64,000 nt of DNA from Balanoglossus misakiensis (Eukaryota; Hemichordata), in contig CM082578.2 in the NCBI GenBank assembly GCA_040954595.2, positions 5,394,001 to 5,458,000 on the forward strand, written 5' to 3'. The notes under the pieces were generated by a model that worked only from the letters and a program-made list of their open reading frames with translations, did not search any database and had not been told where the DNA came from. Position numbers and translations under genes: made by a program. How positions within the stretch are numbered: the first letter of the stretch is position 1; each line of letters opens with the position of its first letter. Of the stretch, positions 1 through 11,671 are shown in pieces.

Positions 1-1997
1 ACACCCAACTTTATGTATATTTCTTTGTTCTGGCCAGAGAGGTTAAGGGATAAAATAATGGAATCTAGTTTTACCGTTCTGGATATTCGTGTAATTACTT
101 AGAAAGTAATTTAGTTTTGTTACATGTAGGTCAGTCTATTTGAGATTCTATGTCAGTGACTTCAAACCGTACTGTACGTAGTCATCGAAACGTTTCCATT
201 AGTATTAAACTGATTCGACGCTAAAATGCATCTTTCATTTGAATTCAAAACTCAGCGTGGATTGACATTTTACATTGTACAGAGTAGGCCAGGGTCATGT
301 CGGTGTTTATTGTACTAACGACCCGCCCAATATTTACTCGAAAAGTCGGCACAATTTACATATAGTCTGGACTCTTACATGTCGCCATGTCAGCGTTTTA
401 AGTAGAGATCGAGTCATTATGAATGATTTGATAGTTTTACAAAACAGCATTACTCATGTCGTGGTGTATTGTATATTTTTCCCTAACCAAAAAAAATGAC
501 TATTACAGAAATGCACTTGGATATTTTGCTCTATGCCCCACGAACCTGTAGTTTTAATCATATTGTTTTTAATTATTAAACATTGGTTTACATTATCAGC
601 AAATGATTAGCGTTATGCAATATGTCCGTCATATTAATTTTAATATTCATTCTCAATTTCTATTTCATTACCGACAACCGTGCGGTGTCAAAGGTCACAT
701 GACATTGGCCGGCTGCCCACGAATCGTAATATTAGTAGCCATGGAGACGTGTCCATTACTCTAGATCTCGAACAAAAACGAACCATTATCGCTATTTCAC
801 ATTTTCATTGATTGTGTCCTATTTACACGCCGTTGTTTACTTATGTTTTTAAGCAGACAATGAACGCATACGACGCGAAATGCAAGCTGATTGCATACGA
901 TCATACAGAGCAAATGCACTGCTCATTTTGCCATTACATTTTCAGTTGTTTGTTACCTGTCAATGATTCGGTTTCCACCTGGAGTTTTCTTTTTTTCCAT
1001 TGATAAGCAATAATCATTTTCCTCTGACCCGAATCCGTGGAATATAGTTCAGCAAAGGTCTAATCGTAATTACCAAACGACGACTCGAAAATGATAGAGA
1101 GTTTTTGGCTTGAAACAATTAAATGTTGATTTGAAAGTGTATAAAACCTGCGCGTCGCAATTTGTGTAGGGACCCTGGCTAAAATAGTAGCCACAGACAA
1201 ACATATATGCCTAAAGTCCAGGTTTTGGCAACAGCGACATAAACTAGATCAAGACAATTCAAAAGATATTCCGAAATAAATGCACACATAAAACACCGTA
1301 ATTAACCGATAGCCCAACTTTTTTTTACAAACGGTAGGTGTTTGTTAATTATAAAATGTCATTTTCTGTAGATGTGTGTACGTGTAAATTCTACATAAAT
1401 AACTAATGATTTTCCCGCGTTCCTTTTCAGCAACTTTAATTTCTGTAGATCAACGCATATCCGGAGTTTTGATACTGTGCGCATAAAAAGTAATTGAAGT
1501 CAGTGAATTGCAATACATGTACTGTCATTACAGACGGTATGCGACATCTTCGTGTGCACAGATCCACGCTATTCAGCTCGTGTCAGCTCGGTTCACTGAA
1601 AAAAAAAACCAACGTTGACGTTTTATGTACTTTCAAATGTGACGCTCATTGCTGTCTTCAACATTTCAGATCATCCGATCATCAGTGTGTCTTTTTCGGC
1701 GTCCATCATTCAGACTGTGTTCAACACAGCGTCGTCGCCATGCCTACCATAGCCTAGGACCACTGTCAATAATGCAAAGCGCATAATTTTACAGTCACGT
1801 GGTTAATTGAAAGTAAAATTTATAGGCCGTCACTTTATAGTTTTATAGATTAATATTTGGATTTGAAGATGTAGCAGATCTCATAGTTTGTATACCTGTC
1901 TATTCCGTTTTCCTATAATGGACACCCTTAATCTTTCGTTAGCCTTGTACTTATTCTGCTGTGCTTTGTGTTTCTACATTTTTCCCGATCCACATAG
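1..1997. other. non-coding sequence upstream of the first SPMIP1-like exon
   Basis: I see no convincing coding exon here. The short open frames have no family resemblance or splice context. I looked for a first exon equivalent to that of the paralogue at 5124 (ending in a residue run like ALLYK before a splice donor) and did not find one. The stretch is therefore probably intron of the gene whose terminal exon starts at 1998. A loose RFX-like palindrome (GTAGCCATGGAGAC, 735-748) is present and may be chance. Confidence 0.5.
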
Positions 1998-2227
1998 GGT
2001 TCAGCAAAATTGAAGAAGGCAGACACGCGTACTTGCAAGCAAGGAAGAAAAAGAAGCCGTACGACAAGTTCGCCTACCCGATGACGAACAGCTGGGAGTA
2101 CGGCTGGAAGATTGACGATTACATGCAGTACTATCGACCGTCGAAACACGGCATGACGCACGTGGTTCAGGACACGTTCTATCGCACTAATGGAGTGTCA
2201 TTGGACGAGTCCGAGTTTAACCAGTAA
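1998..2227 (+). CDS. SPMIP1/ATP6V1FNB-like protein, copy A, terminal exon (partial)
   Basis: This is the last coding exon of a gene whose 5' part lies outside the window. It follows a splice acceptor (cacatag), is entered in phase 1 (two bases complete a split glycine codon), and encodes 76 residues from GFSKIEEGRHAYL to the stop at 2225-2227. It aligns with the second exon of the paralogue at 6854-7068: both share GFSKI.EGR..YL.ARK, a P.T...EYGWK core and F.RTNG.SL near the end. That pattern is the C-terminal half of SPMIP1 (ATP6V1FNB), a sperm and ciliary microtubule inner protein, as I remember the family. The tail ESEFNQ is longer than in the neighbour. The family call rests on motif recall, while the paralogy with the neighbour is directly visible. 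Confidence 0.72.
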
Positions 2228-5123
2228 AGTATGACTCCGCGCAGAGTAAAGCATCCACTGCTGGAGGGCAGAGTTCGGACACGAAATACGTGGCCTGGAG
2301 GTTCGCGAAATTTTGACGGTGTTTTATACATGCAACCAACGCGAGTGTATTCGATGCGTGTTCAAGGGCATCAAGATATATATTAACGTGTGTCTTGGAC
2401 ATTTACCACAGACAATGAATATTATGGTAAACTTTGTTGCACGGTGCCTATTATGCATTAATTTGAATTGTTTTACATAAGCTTTATTGACATGTTATTA
2501 ACTATATTTCATTCTCGTTCCACGAGTCCTACTGTAGCTGTTTATGGATTTATGCCATGCAGTTGTATATACATTATTTTGTGCTCACACACAAAAAAAA
2601 CGCGGTAATATTTCTTTAATTTTTGACAAACAAATCAAATGTGGGCCGGAGAAGAATCAAACATATCTCTTCAAGGCAACCTTCGCTGTCAGCAGAGATC
2701 TCCGCGTATTCGAGTTGTGATGGAAGCTCTTGTTGACAGCGTAGTTAACCCACAAATACCTGTATAAAAGCTATTGACGATTTTTATAGCCTTGCTACCA
2801 CCGAGGTGCGCCCCGATTTATTTGAAGGAGAACAAAAGCCACCGTGTGTGTATCAAAGGTGGGCGAGGTACCTTTGTTTACTTCGACGACGGAGTCTCCA
2901 AATGACGAATTCCAAACAGTTTTCAACTGCGGTGGTCACTTGGCTGTCGACGTCCATGGTGAAGAGAAAGTACTCGGCAATCTACCTGTGTATACTTGAA
3001 GACAGTCAATGGCCCTGTTTTTGCGCTTTGTCATGGGAATACAAATCATATATAGTCTAACCTGTCTATAGTGGCCAGTCAAGGGACTTTCCTAAACTGG
3101 CCTTTACAGACAGGTGACCTCTATAGACAGGTCAATCGGTGCACATGTAAATTGCACAGGGAATGTAACGTGGCCACTACATAGAGGTGGCCACTCACTA
3201 ACACAGGTTTGAATGTATTATAATATGAGGGGCACGGACAAGATTACGGAAGATTGTAATCTAATATACCGGGTCGATGGGATATCTATAATGCCACCAA
3301 TGTTGTTTATAGCCCTGTGTTTTATTCAACGGAAAGTGCATCAAATTGTTAACATATGGAATAGGAAAGTTTGCTAATCCAGTTGGAGTAGGCGGTGGTA
3401 CACTTCAAGTGCGCCCTCTAGCAAATTTGTGTGAAGAAACTCTTATTCTGTTTTTCTGTTGGTTTGCGACAGCTTTGTTATACGCGGCCGTTTGACTGTT
3501 AAAGTTGATCTGTTTAATTTAATCTTATGGACCCTAATGAATTTTAACAAAGGGACAATTTGAAAAAAGAACATTTCATATAACTGAATTCCAAATGTAT
3601 ATATTTTCTACATGCATGTAATGCTCATCCGTCCAGTGCAAAATAACATTTAAAAGTTGTATTAAGTGTTGCTGTGTGAAGTATAGGAAGTAAAGTTATG
3701 CTGCGTACGACCACCAATTCAAACAGTATGCAAATATTGTACAACTAACTTCTGCTCCATAATAAAATTTTCTTGGTAATAAACTATCCAGTGACTTTTG
3801 TGTCGATGTTACACCACTCTTCCAAGTTCCACTTATCGTGTCTATGTGACGTCACCGTGACGTCAATGGCGCTAGTTTGCAGCGAAGACGTGTATACACA
3901 CGCGTTGCAATTTATTGCTGTGATTCTGTACGGGCTATACACAAATGGCTCGCTATCGCTCCATTTGGTGCAACTCACGTGTGAAAAGTATAGTATTGAA
4001 TGAAAAAGCATAAGTTTGTCACTGATATAGTGAATGTTGAATGTGACGGAGTAGCAGAATACTAGTATTACTGTTAGTAGTATTAGTTATTCTGGCAAAA
4101 GTGGTTGTAGTAACACTTCACATGATGCAGTATATGTAGTATAATAGAACTCTGTATACAAATGTACTAGGTATACATGTAATGTCTTCTTTACTAGTAA
4201 TTGCATGTTAGGCCGCGCACCGAAGGCCGGGACAGAAGGTCCCTATACCTATGGATCCGTTGATCTCCCACTGGAATTTTGAGCGGTCTTGTGTCCATAT
4301 AGTTGATTTCTATATTATTATATACTTAGTCCCATGCCAGAACTGTTAGCATACAAATATTGTGAACACAAAAATCAGCCACAAAAGACACCTGAACGCC
4401 AGAAAATGCCAGAAAGGAGACCGTAAACCCATAGCTACATGTATACAAAGTTTATGCTAAAAACCGCCAGCGTCACCATAGTAACAGCGGTGTCTATTTT
4501 AAACGTTCTTATAGAGACACAAAAATGTTTGCATTGCTCAATACAAGTAATAAATTATTATGTCGACAGGGAAGCAGTTGACGAGATGTAGCCACTTTTT
4601 GAGAGCGATACTAACTTGTAGACGCAAACTTCATATTTAATGCTGAGGTGAGCATAGGGGAAACAATCCGCCGCAAGTACCAGGCCTAGTGGTTTCGACG
4701 TACAGGTTATCTTCGAATGGGTTATAGGTAAACACGTACAGTGATATCGGCCATGAGGCATACCAAGCGCCATAGAAACAGCCCCCTTCAACGGTTGTCA
4801 TGTCTCTGTGATTGTCTGCAATGATAGCAGGCACATAGCGGACACCAATTTCCACCGGTGCATGTCATTCAAAGAGCCGGGAGCACAATTTTTGTTGTTA
4901 TCGCGAGACAATCGACACTACGTGCACCGAGGCATTGTCCCGTGGCTGTTTCCAAACACAGGGGGGCCTTTATTCAAACACTTGATTCACCGGTGTACAT
5001 GTCCCCCGTAGCAACCTGAAACCGCTGGTCGACTGGGACGCTTACTGTACGCCGTCACGTTGGAGCTCTGGGGCTTTTACAGTTTGGGACGTCTCTCATC
5101 TTTTCTGTGATTCTGCCGACAAC
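2228..5123. other. intergenic region between the two SPMIP1-like genes
   Basis: This contains the 3' flank of copy A, a dispersed repeat at 3060-3215, and the 5' flank of copy B. No further exon is supported. A GC-richer stretch from about 4850 to 5123 leads directly into the start codon of copy B and probably holds its promoter and 5' UTR. I saw no TATA box close to the start. Confidence 0.5.
3060..3215. repeat. dispersed repeat, copy 1 (second copy at 34136-34298)
   Basis: The sequence around GGCCAGTCAAGGGACTTTCC, followed by a run of 'tatagacaggt' words and then ATTGCACAGGGA.TGTAAC and TGGCCACTA, recurs at 34136-34298 in the same orientation with substitutions and small indels. Both copies carry internally repeated 'agacaggt' motifs. 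Two diverged copies in 64 kb suggest an interspersed, probably non-autonomous element. No coding capacity or clear terminal repeats were found. Confidence 0.7.
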
Positions 5124-7068
5124 ATGGCACGCGCTCCCCTGGATAACTCCAGCATGAAGGCCTGGACGGAGCGGCTGGACAAGGAACTGAGGGACCGAAT
5201 GAAGTGGCAGCTGAAGCACGGCCGGGGTTTCACGGAGAGCGGGCAGAGATCGTCCGACCCGCAGGCGGAGACCCTTCGACGGTACGTGAAAAGGCAAATG
5301 AACGCTCCGGAACCCATACCGACGCCGCCGAAAACAAGACTAAGCGACCAAGTCAAGGCGGGGGTGAAAATGCAGGAAGAACTGGAGAAGGCGAGGAAAG
5401 AAAAGAAACTTGACATAGATGAGTTGTTGAGAGACATGAGGCCACCAACTCCCGGAACAAAAGCTTTGCTTTACAAAGGCAAGTATATCAGCTTTCTAAA
5501 TGCGTGTAAACCCTCTAAACCTGTTTAGCGGTAAACAGTTATTCGGAAAAACCGTAATCTTCGTAAAAACGGATCCGATATACCAGGTATCATTTATTTG
5601 CCGGCCATGGTTTTGAACGTTTCTCAATACACCTATAAGGATTACTCCCAAGGTCTCTGTATTCATGAAATGGTCTAAGACATTAGCAACAAACAAGATC
5701 CATCACCCCATTATATACAGTCGAATGCCAAAACAAATCGGTCATATATACCTCCGTCACGGTAAGCTAAATAGCCTGACCCCCGCTGTGTTTGTTGTAC
5801 ATGTAGTAAGCTTTAGGCTAACTGTTTACCATAACGTCAACTCACCCGGGCAACTCACCCTCGTCTACTATCTCGGAGTTCCTATCTTTTCATCAATAAT
5901 CGGAATCTTGTAACCAAAATGAACAAAGTCTAAATCAATATCCTGATACGTATCTATGCCATGGAAACTTTTTGTACCGTTGTCATTGACAAGCTTTTTT
6001 GTACTTGACTACTATTCCAAGCAAAGCTTTTCATGGATTTGCGGCCAATTTTGGTTTTTGGGAAGATAATCGCGAGGTTTCGAAATATCATTTTAATGTC
6101 ACGCTAGATTATGTTTCACGAATGATCGCCCGTACAACCTTCAGCAGCTAGTATACGCGTCGGTCGTTACCCGGGAGATCGGGTCATCCACTCAACAACA
6201 ACCTGTTTGATTACATTTGCTCAGCATTTCTGACGTCACACAGTTTCCGGGTCAGCATCTTCTGAAGGTCGCAATGTTAATGGCCGAAATCATTTTACCT
6301 TCCACATTTGCCTTCTCATTTTCAGCGCTACATGTACAAGTCGTAGTTTCTTTAAAAATCGACTGGAAAAATACTTGAAAGTGCAAACAGTCGTGACTCA
6401 ATGTCTCGCATGACTTGTTTTTCCAAAGCGAAACGTAGTTGTCATCTGGTTGCTAGGCTAAGATGAATTGCGATAAATGTATTTCATTAGTCACCAGTCT
6501 TTCAGACATGTCACAAAATCAATATTAAAATGAAAATATCCATTTCCCCGTGATTTGTGGATTTTATTTGAGAGTTTTTTTTTAAACTTACCATGGGAGC
6601 AATGATTTTCGGGGAGGGGTGACTTGAAGGGCGATGTTTTCCAAAAGAAAGTACAGTCAAATAGTTTGGTTACGAAACCTCAACTAATACATGTACATCT
6701 GCTGTAAGGTCAGCGCCTGACAGGACCCGCCCATACGTGACAACCACCTGTTGAATAAAAAAACAGGCTGAGAATTTGATGCTTTCCCGATTGAAAATTA
6801 CACCACCATGAAAAAATAACATGGACTATAAACTTTACATTCATTCTCCACAGGATTCAGTAAAATCGGCGAGGGCAGACAGCGGTATCTTGACGCAAGA
6901 AAAGAGAAGGGACCGGAAGACAAATACAAGTTTCCAGTGACTGGAAATTGCGAGTATGGATGGAAATTAAATGACCAACTGCAGGGAGGCTACGGCGCTC
7001 CAACTTTTGGCAGATCACACATTATACAGGAATCATTCTATCGAACCAATGGTTTATCGCTATTTTAG
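5124..7068 (+). CDS. SPMIP1/ATP6V1FNB-like microtubule inner protein, copy B
   Basis: Two coding exons, 5124-5478 and 6854-7068, give a 189-residue protein. The start ATG has good context (caacATGG). Exon 1 encodes a charged helical N-terminal part (MARAPLDNSS...) and a proline-rich segment with PTPPK and PPTPGTKALLYK. Exon 2 encodes GFSKIGEGRQRYLDARK, a P.TGNCEYGWKL core and ESFYRTNGLSLF. The layout of a basic helical N-terminus, a 'T.ALLY.G' junction, 'YL..RK', 'YGW.L' and 'ESF.R.NG' matches SPMIP1 (ATP6V1FNB), a small axonemal doublet protein of sperm flagella. The intron starts with GC rather than GT (AAAG/GCAAGT) and ends in CACAG, and the frame is kept across it. Copy A at 1998 is a tandem paralogue. 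An AATAAA lies at about 7865. The family name is from memory of the family; the gene structure is read from the sequence. Confidence 0.82.
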
Positions 7069-8013
7069 GACTTGGCTGTCAGGACTTGACGGATTCGTAA
7101 CTTTGGTTTCGTATTTATTTTCCTGCGCAGAAGAATTCCAAGGTCTTCCTATGGTTTCTTGCCAGGTGTCATAATAGTCACGTGATCCTTATGTTCAAAC
7201 AAAAGGTAAATTGTTCCGACACTGTTTTTTAAATTCATCTACCTGTGCTCAGAAGAATTCGTCCACGCATGCGCACCACGCCTGTTTGCGGCCAGAGAGT
7301 TTCGACCAAGAAAACGAAGTAAACGGACATGCAAGCGCCCGTTCGGTTGAACGATATTAGATTGAAAGCCGTCGTAAATTTTTATTGTGATGGAAACATC
7401 GTGGGCTTCAATAAATGCAAAACAATTTGTATTTCTATCCGACACTTACATGTAATCAAGATACCGGACATTCAGTATTTTTGTAAAAAAAAATTCTAAT
7501 TTCTAATTGAAATATTGCAGTATAGAGAAGTAAGATTTAGTTTTGTTTTCTAAGCGACTAGATAGGTGGACATAATCCACATAGTGGCAGCTACAGGACT
7601 GTATCTTTAGTCAGTACTTAATCATGTTACATTTTCATGATCAGAGGTTACTTTAAATTTTACAGATCAACCACGTGAATTTACACACACGGGTACTGCA
7701 ACTGATACCATATTTTTTACAGCTCACTCTGAATTTTATCTCAACAAAATTCGACAAAGTATTTGTGAATAATGGATTTATGTCATACATTATAAATATA
7801 GTAATTGTTTTAAAATGTAGAGATGTGTAAATAGCAAAATTATGATTAAAACATAGATTGACTTAATAAAGTTCACCTGAAACTGAAGCATTCCACAACA
7901 GTGGCCAGACTTGCGTGGTTGTCAGTCATGTCAAAGAACACAAAGATGCAGAAGGAAAACTCTCTTCCAAAGAAGTTACATGTAGCCTGACATGTAGTGA
8001 CTTCGTGAGTGGG

Positions 8014-8369
8014 TTAAAGGGACAAAGTCTCTCTCTCGCTGCCCTTTTTTCCATTAATTATGTTTGATACAAGACACCGTTCATGTTAATGTACATGTGG
8101 ATATATAGTGAATCAACGTTCAACCACACAAAACTTCCATCCCACTTGTATGATATGAGAGTAAAAACTCGCCCAAAATTAATAAATGGTAAAGAACGAT
8201 TATTCATTTTGGTGAGTTTTTTCACTCTCCTGTCTATAAGAGGGGTGGAAGGTGTGTGTGGTTGAACGTTCATTCACTATATATCCACATGTAGAAGAAC
8301 AAACGGTGTCTTGTATCAAATATAATTAATGGAAAAAAGGGCAGCGAGAGAGAGACTTTGTCCCTTTAA
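8014..8369. mobile_element. foldback MITE, copy 1 (full length, 356 bp)
   Basis: The element begins TTAAAGGGACAAAGTC and ends with the exact complement GACTTTGTCCCTTTAA. Almost the whole length is one inverted repeat: the left arm words GTGGATATATAGTGAATC, CAACCACACA and ACTCGCC recur as complements in the right arm around a centre near 8190. TTAA at both ends fits a piggyBac-type target duplication, but the superfamily is inferred from the ends only. It has no coding capacity. It is the best reference copy for the four others in this window. Confidence 0.85.
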
Positions 8370-8691
8370 CTAGTGAGTGAGTGAGTGAGTATATGAAGGT
8401 TTAAGTGAGTATTTTGAAATAGGTTTGTCAGCTTATGAATGAAATTTCTACTCCATAAAGGTCGCAGACACACTTCGTCCAATCACAGACAACTGACTAC
8501 ATGGTCAATCACAAATCAGAACACAACACAACACAACACAGCAGACTGCAGTAACTGTTCCAGGTATTACTAGTCTGTACACATTTTATTAGAGGTGCAA
8601 AACACAATGACATGTTACATGTCCGACTATTGTACATTCTAATGATAAAGAACGGTCACACGATCAGCTGAGCAGAAAAATTCTGATTATG

Positions 8692-8705
8692 GTTGCCATA
8701 GAAAC
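8692..8705. promoter_or_regulatory. X-box-like palindrome
   Basis: GTTGCCATAGAAAC fits the RFX-family X-box pattern GTNRCC-AT-RGNAAC. It lies in the intergenic region about 1.6 kb beyond SPMIP1-like copy B, with no gene start close by. One such match can occur by chance, so binding is only a possibility. Confidence 0.3.
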
Positions 8706-9419
8706 AGATGCTGATATTTAAATACAAACAGATCAAAACGTGCCAAAGAGCTGAATATCTTCTTAGCTCACATCATGCATCGTTACAAGGTGTGGCAGCT
8801 TAGCACATTATAGGTAATACAGGATATGAGAACCCCATACAGTGAGAATACGTCGGAATGAGACTAAGACATATTATGGTCATGGAAAAGAAAGGCGAAA
8901 AACGAGTATAATTTGTTCAAATGGGTCCTTATGCAGGACGGTATCTATTCAGAGCTGATCAGGATTTTGAGGATGAACAGCATATTTCACACAACTGATT
9001 TCAGGTTGTCATTGGGGCCAATGTCTAGTATACACAGTGTGCCCTGTAAGCCCATATGATGTGCCACTTACTCAACAAACTCACTGGTGACTCAAGAAAA
9101 TTATCAACACTACACATAAAGGTGCTGGGCTGACTCAGAGATTTTTTTAGAACTCCTCAAATTGACTCAAAGCTTTTAAAGGGCACACTGAGTATACAGT
9201 GGAATTAGACAGGCCCATACTTGATGGAACAATAGTTGAATTGTTACAAGAAGGGAGAGCCACTGACAGATGCATGTTAATTAACTAGGCTGAGTTCAGC
9301 TCAGTGCATGGGTCTTGTGTATACTGGGTAAATGTTTACACTCGTTGCTAAGACAACCTGCAGTGACTTCACTATGGTTACAGTGATAACTGACTGGCTG
9401 TCTGTGTCCAATCAATGTA

Positions 9420-9439
9420 CCCCCCCCCCCCCCCCCCCC
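9420..9439. repeat. poly-C tract
   Basis: Twenty consecutive C residues on the + strand in intergenic sequence. Its length is likely variable and prone to sequencing error. Confidence 0.95.
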
Positions 9440-10217
9440 GCACATTATAATGCATTGTTATTTACATAACTGTAGATGTTATTTTTACAACACACCTACC
9501 CGTACAGTGTGTAATATGGTACATAATGCAATTTATAACTTGTGTGTGCAACAGTCTGTTTCTAGTTTTGATTTGTATGTGTGTGTTTGTGTGTGTTTTC
9601 ACAGCTCCACCCAGTGGTGGTCAGATCATTGTGGGAGAATATACACAGTCACTGTTGTATGCACACATAAGTAGCCATGTCCCTGACTGACCTTCACTAT
9701 TCGAAACAACCATTCCCGACATAGACATTTGTGGAGTACAGGTATTCATCAAGAAGAGATGACGAGTCCCAGACTTTGAAAAGACACAGATGTTTTAGAA
9801 ATGTCATGGCTTTTCTACACTGTTTACCACCAGTCCCTTTTTGAGATGTACCAGGCAAGCCGTCCACATTTCCATTCAAACCTCGACACATTTTGTGCAG
9901 AAATGAGAACTGTATTCAAAATGCACTAAAAACAAGAGCCTTACAACACAGTGAATTCAACAGAATAATTTCTTTCCACAACTGGTTTTCCCTATGGCAG
10001 ACACACAAGTCAGTCGTTTGCACAAAATCTTTCAAGTCTGATGAAAAACACAATTTAATTGTGTCAATTAGAATTATAAAAGTCCTGATCTACAATGTAG
10101 TTGGGTTCTTGGAAAAGTAAACAGTAACTATCCGGCACAGGTGAACAACTTGCAACCAGCGATGAGAACATCTCTAAGTGAGCGGTTACGTTGAAGGAAC
10201 AATACAATGCTAACAGA

Positions 10218-10231
10218 GTTACCATGGTAAC
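10218..10231. promoter_or_regulatory. perfect X-box palindrome
   Basis: GTTACCATGGTAAC is a perfect 14-bp palindrome and an ideal RFX/DAF-19 X-box, the element that drives many ciliary genes. It lies in the shared downstream region of the SPMIP1-like and giant genes, not next to a visible start codon. It could be a distal element or chance. The site is seen directly; its activity is inference. Confidence 0.4.
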
Positions 10232-10826
10232 ACAGACGCGTTCAATCTGCTGAGAGGATACTTTGACCTCAAATGCACCGAAGTGCTCGAGAGTCAGACA
10301 AACACTGAAAGATTTCCCCCCACCTTCCTTTTACAATGCATGAATTGTCTGACACATTCTATTTTTGCACCGTTTAATGGATTGGTTGTGCCGTGTTTGG
10401 TTTGAAGTCCGGCTTTTATGTTGACACAAACCGGGTCCCGGCACTGTTCAACTTCCATTACAACCTGCACCTTTATTTAGGAAAAAGGCATTCCTCTTTT
10501 ATTCCCGGCTTTGATAAACGGAATATGCAGCATATGAAATTAAAAAAAAAACATTCACTGCAAATTCCTTAGTTGAAAACTGGTTTGATGCGAGGTCCCT
10601 GTAATTTAGAGGCAGGCTTCAAATCAGAATTTTTACGGTAGACACACAACCTCGGGGGACTGCCTGTGAAATTCTACCTGCCTGAATAGACCTGTGTAAA
10701 CACACACGGGGCAAACACAGAACACATAGCGTGGCACATCACAGCAACAGAAGATAAACATTGGAGTCTACCACTCCTTGTGTATACTCTGTGAGACACA
10801 AACACACTGCATACTTTTGACAAGTC

Positions 10827-11116
10827 TTAAAGGGACCAAGTCCCTCTCTCGCTGCCCTTTTTCCATTAATTATGTTTGATACCAGACACCGTTTATGATA
10901 TTCTTCATGTGAATATATAGCGAATCAACGTTCAAACGCACACAACTTCCATCCCGTTTGTAGGATATTAGAGTAAAATCTCGCCAAAATGAATAAACGG
11001 TAAACACCGATAATTCATTTTGACGAGTGCTTCACTCACGTGTCTACAAGTGGGATGGAAGGTGTGTGTGTAATTAATGGAAAAAGGGCAGCAAGAGAGA
11101 GATTTTGTCCCTTTAA
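10827..11116. mobile_element. foldback MITE, copy 2 (internally deleted, 290 bp)
   Basis: It has the same TTAAAGGGAC.AAGTC start and GTCCCTTTAA end as copy 1. Part of the right arm is missing: after GGAAGGTGTGTGTG the sequence jumps to TAATTAATGG, losing the GTTGAACGTT..TATATCCACATG segment. Substitutions in the left arm show it is older than copy 1 or mutated independently. Confidence 0.82.
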
Positions 11117-11671
11117 CGGACTGCTTCATTGCTGCGAGCTAACAATCTTTCTTATGAAAAAATATTTCCTTGTAAATGCAAATCAGGCACAAAATTTCCC
11201 CGTTATGAACAGTTGAACTTTAAAGACAGAAATCTGATATGTATAAAATTTTACTCCTGTTAGATCCTATATACTATAAATCCATAAAATCTGAAATTTG
11301 ATTATGAAGACAATATTGTTTCTTTTGCAAGGTAGAGCTCTCTTCTCATGTACTCTGTTGTCATAGAAATTATTGCAATTCTGTTTATGATGATATACCC
11401 TCTTTCCATTATTTCAAGATTATTGACAAATATATTTTTGTACAAAGCCTATTGTCAACCTTTGAAACCATGGTTTTTGTAATAGAATAATTACATACCT
11501 CACTACAGTACCTATTTTAAAACATTTTTACATATTTACACTTGATTAGTTTATAAATTTAAAAAAATGAAAATTTCAAATTTTTTCTCCTCTTAAAATG
11601 TCCAAGTTAAGAGTACATGCAGAAATGCGCTAAAGAGTCCATTGATGCAGTCCAAACATTGTGCAATACAT

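Larger units (their letters stand above)
7069..11671. other. intergenic region between SPMIP1-like copy B and the giant gene
   Basis: This is the shared 3' side of the two converging genes. It contains two copies of the foldback MITE (8014-8369 and 10827-11116), a short TGAG microsatellite just after the first copy (about 8372-8393), a 20-base poly-C run (9420-9439), GT-rich simple sequence near 9575, and X-box-like palindromes at 8692 and 10218. No exon or RNA gene is supported. Confidence 0.6.

Noticed and set aside
2853-2957. 34-codon minus-strand frame with a good ATG context (MDVDSQVTTAVENCL...)
   Set aside because: A possible donor follows, but no compatible downstream exon exists on the minus strand before the window edge, so it is not supported as a gene.
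5096-5437. 113-codon frame on the minus strand
   Set aside because: It is antisense to SPMIP1-like exon 1, which has a good start, a splice donor and a paralogue.
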